From NCBI GenBank assembly GCA_030597965.1, contig JAUVQU010000065.1, positions 1 to 11,353 on the forward strand: DNA of 11,353 bases, given 5' to 3'. The notes under the pieces were generated by a model. That model was not told the DNA's origin. It made no database searches and was given only the letters and a program-made list of their open reading frames with translations. Origin of the DNA: Cellvibrionaceae bacterium. GTDB lineage: Bacteria > Pseudomonadota > Gammaproteobacteria > Pseudomonadales > Cellvibrionaceae. Below are positions 5,745-11,353 of the stretch, one piece after another (the first letter of the stretch is position 1; every line of letters begins with the position of its first letter). The position numbers and the translations under genes were made by a program.

Positions 5745-6461
5745 ATGAGTGATGCAATGACAGATTCCTCCAGTGCCACCTTTGCTCTTGAATGCGCAGG
5801 GTTAAGTAAAACTTATGATCAGGGGCCTAGCTCGGTTGAGGTGTTGAAGAGTGTGGACTTACAGTTGTCGAGAGGAGAGCGGCTGGCTATTGTCGGACAG
5901 TCGGGCTCCGGTAAGTCTACGTTACTTAATTTGTTGGGTGGGTTGGATCAACCTTCAGAAGGGCAAGTTTCTTTATTGGGTAAACCTTTCTCAATACTCT
6001 CGGATAATGAGCGCGGTAATTTGAGAAATAAGTACCTTGGGTTTGTGTATCAATTCCATCATTTATTGGGTGAATTTACCGCGCAAGAAAATGTTGCGCT
6101 ACCCATAATGATTGGAGGGAAAAGTAAAGCCATTGCTAAAACGGTAGCGCAGGAATTATTGGGAAAAGTGGGGTTAGGTCATCGGTTAGATCATAAACCC
6201 AGCGAATTATCGGGAGGTGAGCGTCAACGTGTGGCTATTGCAAGGGCGCTCGCCAATGAGCCTGCCTGCGTGTTAATGGATGAACCTACCGGTAACCTTG
6301 ATCGTAATACCGCATCGTCCATTATGGATTTATTGGCGCAGTTGAGTGAGCAGCGCGAAACCAGTTTCATCATCGTTACACACGATGAGCAGCTCGCCAA
6401 TACCATGGATCGAGTCGTTAGACTTGAGGATGGCAAGTTAACAGCGGATACAACGCTTTAA
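5745..6461 (+). CDS. lolD: Lipoprotein-releasing ABC transporter ATP-binding protein LolD
   Basis: This 238-residue ATPase powers lipoprotein release by LolCDE on the cytoplasmic side. The Walker A is GQSGSGKS (51-58) and the Q-loop is VYQFHHLL (Q103). The signature is LSGGERQ (155-161), Walker B is CVLMDEP (175-181) with catalytic E180, the D-loop is NLD, and the switch His is H213. The segments LLNLLGGLDQPSEG, YQFHHLLGEFTAQENVALP and HKPSELSGGERQRVAIARAL closely follow E. coli LolD as I recall it. The length is normal. The ATG at 5745 has only a weak ribosome site (AAG/TTAG in the preceding bases); ATG 5757 is an alternative. The missing site fits original coupling to lolC across 14 nt, now interrupted by the MITE. 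The stop overlaps the lolE start (TAATG). Confidence 0.96.
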   Translation: MSDAMTDSSSATFALECAGLSKTYDQGPSSVEVLKSVDLQLSRGERLAIVGQSGSGKSTLLNLLGGLDQPSEGQVSLLGKPFSILSDNERGNLRNKYLGFVYQFHHLLGEFTAQENVALPIMIGGKSKAIAKTVAQELLGKVGLGHRLDHKPSELSGGERQRVAIARALANEPACVLMDEPTGNLDRNTASSIMDLLAQLSEQRETSFIIVTHDEQLANTMDRVVRLEDGKLTADTTL

Positions 6462-7696
6462 TGAGCTCTCATCGTCTGACCTGGTTTATCGGGATGCGCT
6501 TTGCGGGGGCAAGAAGGCGTTCGCAGTTCGTGTCTTTTATTTCTGGCATCTCCATTTTAGGTTTAACGCTGGGTGTCGGCTTGTTGTTGACCGTACTGTC
6601 GGTCATGAATGGATTTGAGCGTGAGTTGAAGGAGCGAATATTGGGGATTATGCCCCACGGTACGATTGAGCATCGTTATGGTGTTGAAGATTGGCAGGCA
6701 TTGAGTGCCGAGCTAGAGATCAGCGGAGATTTTGTTGCTACCGCTCCCTTTGTATCGCTTCAAACCATGTTGAGTTATCGCCGAGAGGTTAAACCGGTTG
6801 CGGTATACGGCATTGATCTGCAACAAGAGCGCAGTGTGTCACGTGTTGATGAATTTATTGATGCGCAAGCGTTAACCCTGTTGGAGCAGAGTGGCGGCAT
6901 TATTATTGGTGCCGGTATAGCCAAAGCGCTGAATATTGAAGTTGGCAAAAAATTGACCTTATTGGTTCCGTCTAATAAGGGGCGTGGTGCGCTACCAAAA
7001 ATAAAACCCCTAACGGTATTGGGTCTTATTGAGTCGGGCACTGAATTAGATCATAACCTGGCGATTATGAACTTAGATGAGGCCAGTCAGCTATCAGCGT
7101 TTCCCGGTCGGGTGAGTGGTGTTCGGGTAAAAACAAAAGATTTATTCGATGCCCCCCAATATGTTTATCGGCAAGTGCGATCACTGCCTTACGGTTACTA
7201 CGGCACGGATTGGACGCGCACCCATGGCAATTTATTTCACGCTATTCAAATGTCCAAAAACCTTGTCGGCCTGTTACTGTTTTTAATTGTCGGTATCGCG
7301 GCCTTTAATGTGGTATCGACATTGGTGATGGTGGTTGTAGATAAACAATCTGATATCGCTATTTTAAAAACTTTGGGTGCAAGCCGTTCGACTATTACAC
7401 GTATCTTTATGGTGCAAGGCACATTGATTGGCGCCTTAGGTACAGCTGGAGGGCTATTGTTAGGTTACCTTGGTAGTCAAAGTGCTCAAATGATAGTGAG
7501 TGGATTAGAGTATTTACTCGGCTTTCAATTCTTGACCTCGGATATTTACCCGGTGAGTTATGTGCCGGTAGAAATTTGGTTGAGCGACTTTTTAATGGTT
7601 GGGTTTGTTGCGCTGTTATTAAGTTTTTTAGCGACAATTTATCCAGCGTGGCGTGCAGCTAAAATCGAGCCTGCTGAAGCTCTACGTTACGATTGA
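6461..7696 (+). CDS. lolE: Lipoprotein-releasing ABC transporter permease LolE
   Basis: This 411-residue membrane partner of LolC carries the lipoprotein-binding side of the extractor. It has FIGMRFAGARRRSQF (9-23), a first helix at about 26-49 ending SVMNGFE, a periplasmic domain at about 52-265, then helices near 268-293, 313-340 and 373-395. The coupling segment is VDKQSDIAILKTLG (293-306). LolE-like marks are ELDHNLAIMNLDEA (195-208), a GTDWTRTHGNLFHAIQM stretch before helix 2, and QFLTSDIYPVSYVP before helix 4. The C-terminus IEPAEALRYD nearly repeats that of LolC, showing their common origin. The ATG at 6461 shares its A with the lolD stop, so translation is coupled to lolD. Confidence 0.94.
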   Translation: MSSHRLTWFIGMRFAGARRRSQFVSFISGISILGLTLGVGLLLTVLSVMNGFERELKERILGIMPHGTIEHRYGVEDWQALSAELEISGDFVATAPFVSLQTMLSYRREVKPVAVYGIDLQQERSVSRVDEFIDAQALTLLEQSGGIIIGAGIAKALNIEVGKKLTLLVPSNKGRGALPKIKPLTVLGLIESGTELDHNLAIMNLDEASQLSAFPGRVSGVRVKTKDLFDAPQYVYRQVRSLPYGYYGTDWTRTHGNLFHAIQMSKNLVGLLLFLIVGIAAFNVVSTLVMVVVDKQSDIAILKTLGASRSTITRIFMVQGTLIGALGTAGGLLLGYLGSQSAQMIVSGLEYLLGFQFLTSDIYPVSYVPVEIWLSDFLMVGFVALLLSFLATIYPAWRAAKIEPAEALRYD

Positions 7697-7752
7697 TTGT
7701 ATTGCCGGTGCTTGTTCTGTGAAAAAAGTTAAGTTGCAGTTTACTGTACATA

Positions 7753-8139
7753 TTGTTTGCGGTCAGTGGCGTTTATGCTGGTGACTGCTCGCAATATTGT
7801 GAGGATATTTATGAAGAGGGCGGTATAGCATTAGACGGTTTTGAGTCTATGCAAAGTAACCCCGCTGTTAATCACAAAAGGACCTCTGCTCTGGTTATAC
7901 AGCCTGGCCTATCTTACGGAGGGATGGTGCGCTTTGGCCCTGGAAGACATTACTTTGTGATTGCAAGCTTTGGAGAAAATACCCCGGTCATACTCGTCAT
8001 TAATACAGGGGTTGAAATGAACGGCTACGATTGGTTCACCATAGAAACTGAATTTGGTGTTAGTGGCTATCAATGGGGAGGTTTGATTTGTTCACAAAAT
8101 CAGTTAATTAAAGGCAGTTATAAAATCTGCGGTTTCTAG
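7753..8139 (+). CDS. Small secreted hypothetical protein, probably with a frameshifted start
   Basis: As read, the frame opens after an in-frame TGA at 7720-7722, and the first usable codon is TTG 7753. That gives 128 residues beginning mid-signal peptide: FAVSGVYA, then GDCSQYC. The codons upstream of it read KKLSCSLLYILFAVSGVYA, a complete-looking Sec signal peptide with cleavage after VYA. A GTG at 7719 lies one base out of phase across six A (7722-7727). One A fewer would give an uninterrupted GTG-started exported protein of about 140 residues. The mature part has four Cys (two near the N-terminus in CSQYC, and ICSQN and KICGF near the end), suggesting two disulphides in the periplasm or outside. 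No family is recognised. It follows lolE closely on the same strand but need not be part of the operon. Confidence 0.6.
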   Translation: MFAVSGVYAGDCSQYCEDIYEEGGIALDGFESMQSNPAVNHKRTSALVIQPGLSYGGMVRFGPGRHYFVIASFGENTPVILVINTGVEMNGYDWFTIETEFGVSGYQWGGLICSQNQLIKGSYKICGF

Positions 8140-8154
8140 GATAAAAGTTTATGG

Positions 8155-8709
8155 TTAAGTCTTGTTAGACTCGTTATCAGCATTTTGTTTTCGATTGAGC
8201 CTGGTTTTCTGTCGTTTTTCCCAGTTGCGTATTACTTGCCAGCGCCAAATATAATGCATTCCAAAATAGCCAATAGCCGCAAAAATTATACTACTGATAA
8301 GGCAGCCTGTTACGAGTGGCTGCCAAAGCTGCGGGAATTCAGTCAGAAACCAATCCACTGAAAGGGTGACAGAGAACTCGATGGGTGGGCGGTCAAGTAT
8401 CCAGCGACCAAATTCATAGCAGGCATAAAAAATAGGCGGCATGGTAAGCGGATTGCTAATCCAGACGAGTGCTACAGCAATCGGCATGTTGGCTCGAAAG
8501 ATCAGAGATAATAGGGCTGCGGAGGGCATTTGCCCAAGAATAGGTAAAAAAGCGACAAATAAACCAATGGAGAAGGCTTTGCTCACCGAGTTGCGGTTGA
8601 GGTGAAAGAGGTTGGGGTCTTCCAGTAGTTTACCCAGGAACTGTAACCCAGGACGTTTCTTAAACTCCTGGGGGTCTGGAATCCAGCGCTTTAATGTCTT
8701 TCTTGGCAT
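8155..8709 (-). CDS. DUF2062 domain membrane protein
   Basis: This 184-residue inner-membrane protein matches DUF2062. It has an amphipathic N-terminus, FHLNRNSVSKAFSIGLFVAFLPILGQMPSAALLS with the usual FxP-G-P helix pair (about 35-68), then NMPIAVALVWISNPLTMPPIFYACYEFG with the family's NP-x-T-x-P motif. A last membrane helix lies near 132-154, followed by a basic tail KRQKTRLNRKQN. The function of the family is unknown. In some pseudomonads, as I recall, a DUF2062 gene lies beside lolCDE and comEC, so its presence here may be a relic of an old neighbourhood, though it is now convergent with lolE. The ATG at 8709 has only a weak ribosome site. It lies 59 nt downstream of the YiiD-type thioesterase gene on the same strand. 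Confidence 0.87.
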   Translation of the reverse strand: MPRKTLKRWIPDPQEFKKRPGLQFLGKLLEDPNLFHLNRNSVSKAFSIGLFVAFLPILGQMPSAALLSLIFRANMPIAVALVWISNPLTMPPIFYACYEFGRWILDRPPIEFSVTLSVDWFLTEFPQLWQPLVTGCLISSIIFAAIGYFGMHYIWRWQVIRNWEKRQKTRLNRKQNADNESNKT

Positions 8710-8768
8710 TCCATTAACCGTAAGTAACTATAATTGAAGAGTATTATGCGCCAGCTGGTTTTTGATCT

Positions 8769-9254
8769 CTAGAGCAGATTATTAACTTTACTGTCTTTTT
8801 CTAATTTCAGAATGGCATATTGTCCCTGAAATTCAACAGCGGTTTTTCCGTGGGATAGGATAGTGGATGAAAGCTTTATTTTACCTTTGCCTGTGTCGTA
8901 AAAATCGTTTAAGAATTGATCAATAATTTTCTGCTCGGGTGCGTGACAGATGGAGATGATTTCGTCGGTCACAGGCATCAGGTAATTAATATTTCCCTGC
9001 GTGACGACCTGATTACATACAATGCCAGCTTCCTGAGTTTTCAAATAGACCATCCCCCAGGCCGTCATCACTGCCATGTTATATAAACTGCCGCCAAACG
9101 CGGTGAGCTTATCATTCAGGTTCAGTTCTAAAGGTGCCGCAAGGGTTAACGATTGACCATCGTAGTGCTTTACCTTCATGCCCATGTGTTGAGTTAGTGA
9201 AAGGTGTGACTCAAAGAATTGATTCAGCTTCTTACTAAGAGTGTTGTGATCCAT
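8769..9254 (-). CDS. YiiD C-terminal-domain-type thioesterase (hotdog fold)
   Basis: This 161-residue single-domain protein resembles the YiiD_C putative thioesterase family. The hallmark is LNDKLTAFGGSLYNMAVMTAWGMVYL, split here as DKLTAFGGSLYN and MTAWGMVYL (about 48-71), the hotdog helix and its entry loop. The strands VVTQGNINYLMPVTDEI and GKIKLSSTILSHGKTAVEFQGQYAILK follow. In E. coli YiiD this domain is fused to an acetyltransferase; here it stands alone. Hydrolysis of an acyl thioester is likely, with the substrate unknown. I chose the ATG at 9254. It shares one base with the stop of the upstream thioesterase gene (TAATG), and an upstream in-frame start would add 20 residues inside that gene. 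Two hotdog genes overlapping by one base suggests their products act together. Confidence 0.83.
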   Translation of the reverse strand: MDHNTLSKKLNQFFESHLSLTQHMGMKVKHYDGQSLTLAAPLELNLNDKLTAFGGSLYNMAVMTAWGMVYLKTQEAGIVCNQVVTQGNINYLMPVTDEIISICHAPEQKIIDQFLNDFYDTGKGKIKLSSTILSHGKTAVEFQGQYAILKLEKDSKVNNLL

Positions 9255-9739
9255 TATTTCTCCGGCAGAGCGATACGACCACTGTAACCAGAAGGTCGTG
9301 GTAAGTGTGAACATTGATTGACAATGCCCTGTAGGTGTAATGCTGCCCTCTTGGGAAAGTCTGTTGAGCGACGGGTCTCTAAATTAAAGTGCACATCCAT
9401 AAATTCACGTGCAGCTGCACGATAGTCTCCATTGGTGCAGTAAATTTCGTGGAAGGTATGCAGTCTTTTATTATCAAAACCGACCACCCAGGAATGGACC
9501 TCAATAGAGTCATTCAGTCTTAGTTCTCGCTCAATCAGAGTATGCGTCTCAACGGTTGCTTTGGAGCTTTGAGTGCGATCTGTGTATTCCTTGGCAAGCT
9601 GCAACGTATCAGTAAAAGCCAGATGGGCATCGTAAATAAGATCCGCATAATGTCGGGTATTCATATGACCGTTGTAGTCAATCCATTGTTCTGGAACAGT
9701 AGTGTTGAGGGTAATAAAAGGGTGTTTACTCAAAGTCAA
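9254..9739 (-). CDS. Acyl-CoA thioesterase family protein (4HBT-type hotdog, betainyl-CoA-thioesterase-like)
   Basis: This 161-residue hotdog protein has the 4HBT active-site segment WIDYNGHMNTRHYADLIYDAH (W19-H39, with D21 and N23-G-H-M-N27). The later pieces FDNKRLHTFHEIY, AAAREFMDVHFNLETRRSTDFP and LPRPSGYSGRIALPEK match, as I recall, the thioesterase fused or adjacent to carnitine 3-dehydrogenase (betainyl-CoA thioesterase, CdhB-like). No carnitine genes are in the window, so only a general short-acyl-CoA thioesterase call is safe. No in-frame ATG exists. TTG 9739 gives the longest form; TTG 9733 (MSKHPFITL), with GGA (complement of 9743-9745) 9 nt upstream, is equally possible. It overlaps the downstream YiiD-type gene by one base. 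Confidence 0.83.
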   Translation of the reverse strand: MTLSKHPFITLNTTVPEQWIDYNGHMNTRHYADLIYDAHLAFTDTLQLAKEYTDRTQSSKATVETHTLIERELRLNDSIEVHSWVVGFDNKRLHTFHEIYCTNGDYRAAAREFMDVHFNLETRRSTDFPKRAALHLQGIVNQCSHLPRPSGYSGRIALPEK

Positions 9740-9842
9740 AGTTCCATATTGTCGGAGCCGTGGGTTATAGGTTCCACATGGCTTGCCATATTTTTATTGT
9801 TTACTGGTGGCCCCTCAACTGAATCACCTAAAATATTCAATC

Positions 9843-10802
9843 TTACAGTAGGTCGACGATTTGCTTGGCCGCCTTATAGGGTGTTGTGCTGTTATTGATC
9901 ACTTTACGCTGTAGCTCGGGCATAGTGGCCTGTACTTCAGTACTGTGATTCAGGCGCATGTCGATTAATTCGTGAATCAACTTTTTTAGCCATTCGGCAT
10001 TTTGATTGGCTCTTTTTTCGTGGAAAAAATTGTGTTCGACGGCGGCGGATTTGTATTCGCAAATCATATCCCAGACATCGCTGATGTTATTCTTTTCCAG
10101 AGCAGAGCAAGTGAGCACTCTGGGGTTCCAGAAGTTTCCCGTTTTGATCAGGTGGAAGGCATTTTGATAATGGGACTTGGTTTTTCTGGCAAGATTTACG
10201 CTCTCACCGTCGGCTTTATTGATCACCAGCGAATCAGCCAGCTCCATAATGCCGCGCTTAATGCCCTGTAGTTCATCGCCTGCGTTGGGGATCATTAATA
10301 CCAGGAAGAAATCGACCATGGCGGCGACTTCATATTCAGATTGACCGACACCAACGGTTTCCACAAGAATGATGTCGTACCCGGCGGCCTCGCAGAGCAG
10401 CATGGTTTCACGGGTTTTTTGGGCGACACCGCCAAGAGCACCTTCTGAGGGGGAAGGACGAATAAACGCATTCTCTTCGCGTGAGAGCATTTCCATACGG
10501 GTTTTATCGCCGAGAATACTGCCGCCACGCAGGGGAGAGCTGGGATCGACGGCCAGGACAGCAACCTTGTGGCCTTGTGCTATCAGATGCTGACCAAACG
10601 CCTCAATAAACGTTGATTTACCAACACCGGGTATACCGGAAATACCGATGCGAATACTCTTGCCAGTTTCCGGCAAGATCTCTTCCAGGATCTCCTGTGC
10701 ATCAGTGCGGTGCTGGTCAAGTTTACTCTCAACCAGAGTGATGGCTTTTGCCAGTGCGCGTCGATTACCCTGGCGCAGAAGATCAAGATCAATGTTGCTC
10801 AT
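9843..10802 (-). CDS. meaB: Methylmalonyl-CoA mutase-associated GTPase MeaB (ArgK/YgfD family)
   Basis: This 319-residue G3E-family GTPase chaperone loads and protects the adenosylcobalamin cofactor of methylmalonyl-CoA mutase. The P-loop is GIPGVGKST (56-64), the Mg/switch region is VDPSSP (85-90) and GDKTRM (98-103), the Walker B/switch II region is VETVGVGQSE (147-156), and the guanine-specificity motif is NKAD (195-198). The C-terminal helical dimerisation arm is present. Length is typical for the family. The ATG at 10802 is preceded by AAAGAGAA, a weak ribosome site. It lies 123 nt downstream of the mutase gene on the same strand, with a terminator between, so it may be partly or wholly expressed from its own promoter or by read-through. 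The protein would act in the cytosol in propionyl-CoA assimilation. Confidence 0.95.
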   Translation of the reverse strand: MSNIDLDLLRQGNRRALAKAITLVESKLDQHRTDAQEILEEILPETGKSIRIGISGIPGVGKSTFIEAFGQHLIAQGHKVAVLAVDPSSPLRGGSILGDKTRMEMLSREENAFIRPSPSEGALGGVAQKTRETMLLCEAAGYDIILVETVGVGQSEYEVAAMVDFFLVLMIPNAGDELQGIKRGIMELADSLVINKADGESVNLARKTKSHYQNAFHLIKTGNFWNPRVLTCSALEKNNISDVWDMICEYKSAAVEHNFFHEKRANQNAEWLKKLIHELIDMRLNHSTEVQATMPELQRKVINNSTTPYKAAKQIVDLL

Positions 10803-10864
10803 GTGTTCTCTTTATTAAGTCGTCAGGCTTTTATTGTGAGGCGTGACTCTATTCTACCAGAAGT

Positions 10865-10890
10865 AAAAAAGCCCCCATGAAGGAGGCTCT
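10865..10890 (-). terminator. Rho-independent terminator of the mutase gene
   Basis: Read on the minus strand, AGCCTCC (complement of 10882-10888) pairs with GGGGGCT (complement of 10870-10876) at six of seven positions around a five-base loop. Six T follow (complement of 10865-10870). It lies about 40 nt after the mutase stop and before meaB. Confidence 0.75.
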
Positions 10891-10925
10891 TTAAAGACAT
10901 TAACAAAACACGTTACTAATGGCTT

Positions 10926-11353
10926 CTACTTGCTGCGTGCTTCGTTCACCGCATCCAGTACCTTGCGCGCTGAAACCGGGATCTTGGTTCCAGGTCCGAA
11001 AATGCCTTTAACACCCGCTTCGTACAGGTAGTCGTAATCCTGTTTAGGAATTACACCACCGGCTACAACGATAATATCGTCAGCACCTTGCTTGCTTAAT
11101 TCGGCGATCAGTTCTGGTACCAGCGTCTTGTGACCTGCAGCTTGAGAGGAAACACCGACAACGTGTACGTCGTTTTCAACCGCCTGCTTGGCGACTTCTT
11201 CCGGCGTAGAGAACATTGGCGACAGGTCGATATCAAAACCTACGTCTGCAAACGCGGTGGCGATGACTTTGGCACCACGGTCGTGACCGTCCTGGCCCAT
11301 CTTGCAAACCAGCATGCGCGGGCGGCGACCGTGTTGGCCTTCGAAGGTTTCGA
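10926..11353 (-). CDS. scpA: Methylmalonyl-CoA mutase, C-terminal cobalamin-binding domain (partial)
   Basis: The last 142 residues of a B12-dependent mutase are present; the frame is open through the window edge at 11353. The piece begins ETFEGQHGRRPRMLVCKMG, then has the cobalamin-binding GQDGHDRG, whose His is the lower axial Co ligand (DxHxxG). Further B12-domain marks are GFDIDLSPMFSTPEEV, VGVSSQAAGHKTL and VVAGGVIPKQDY, with GVKGIFGPGTKIP near the end. The enzyme interconverts methylmalonyl-CoA and succinyl-CoA in propionate, odd-chain and branched-chain metabolism. The neighbouring meaB favours methylmalonyl-CoA mutase over isobutyryl-CoA mutase or a small B12 subunit, but the catalytic TIM barrel is outside the window. 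An internal ATG at 11315 is not the start, because the upstream codons are family-like. Confidence 0.93.
   Translation of the reverse strand, partial: ETFEGQHGRRPRMLVCKMGQDGHDRGAKVIATAFADVGFDIDLSPMFSTPEEVAKQAVENDVHVVGVSSQAAGHKTLVPELIAELSKQGADDIIVVAGGVIPKQDYDYLYEAGVKGIFGPGTKIPVSARKVLDAVNEARSK

Noticed and set aside
9778..9796. ATGGCTTGCCAT hairpin followed by ATTTTTA as a plus-strand terminator
   Set aside because: The usable stem is only four base pairs, and no plus-strand gene ends nearby.
9542..9898. Plus-strand open frame of 118 codons across the thioesterase and meaB genes
   Set aside because: It is antisense to two well-supported genes and its product shows no domain-like pattern.

Overview
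The window comes from a Gram-negative gammaproteobacterium with a heterotrophic, carbon-storing metabolism. The evidence is a complete lolC-lolD-lolE lipoprotein-export operon, a PhaI/PhaF-type polyhydroxyalkanoate (PHA) phasin, a B12-dependent methylmalonyl-CoA mutase with its MeaB GTPase, and an aminoglycoside-phosphotransferase-fold kinase next to a HAD protein as in marine gammaproteobacterial acyl-CoA gene clusters. Base composition looks moderate, roughly mid-40s % G+C by eye. A marine Cellvibrionales-like origin (for example Spongiibacteraceae) would fit but is only an inference. There are no RNA genes, phage genes or CRISPR arrays, and no stretch over 300 bases lacks a gene.

Layout. 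Positions 1-2001 (+) hold a three-gene run: the 3' end of an unidentified gene, an APH-fold small-molecule kinase, and a HAD-superfamily protein 4 nt downstream. The last two match the HAD and kinase modules fused at the N-terminus of animal ACAD10. Positions 2002-2269 are a repeat-rich leader with a plausible sigma70 promoter, followed by the phasin and a textbook terminator. A small unidentified gene follows at 2715-2981. On the minus strand, 3021-4121 carries a small exported BamE/SmpA-like protein followed by a CinA N-terminal-type (MoCF) protein. Positions 4296-7696 (+) are lolC, lolD and lolE, followed by a small secreted protein whose start seems frameshifted. The rest is on the minus strand: a two-gene thioesterase unit and a DUF2062 membrane protein, then MeaB, then the C-terminal cobalamin-binding part of methylmalonyl-CoA mutase running off the window end.

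The most notable finding lies between lolC and lolD. A 140-bp non-coding element (5588-5727) begins GTAAC and ends GTTAC, folds into a long imperfect hairpin, and is flanked by a perfect 8-bp direct repeat, TAATAAGT. The left repeat copy contains the lolC stop codon. Removing the element plus one repeat copy leaves only 14 nt between lolC and lolD, the compact spacing expected of a lolCDE operon. It therefore looks like a MITE, with termini and duplication length resembling the IS66 family, inserted inside an operon that is normally essential.

Functional links. LolC, LolE and LolD form the inner-membrane ABC extractor that passes lipoproteins to LolA. The phasin, the thioesterases and the mutase/MeaB pair point to acyl-CoA and storage-lipid metabolism. 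The kinase/HAD pair may act on hydroxyacyl-CoA or related substrates, but its substrate cannot be read from the sequence.
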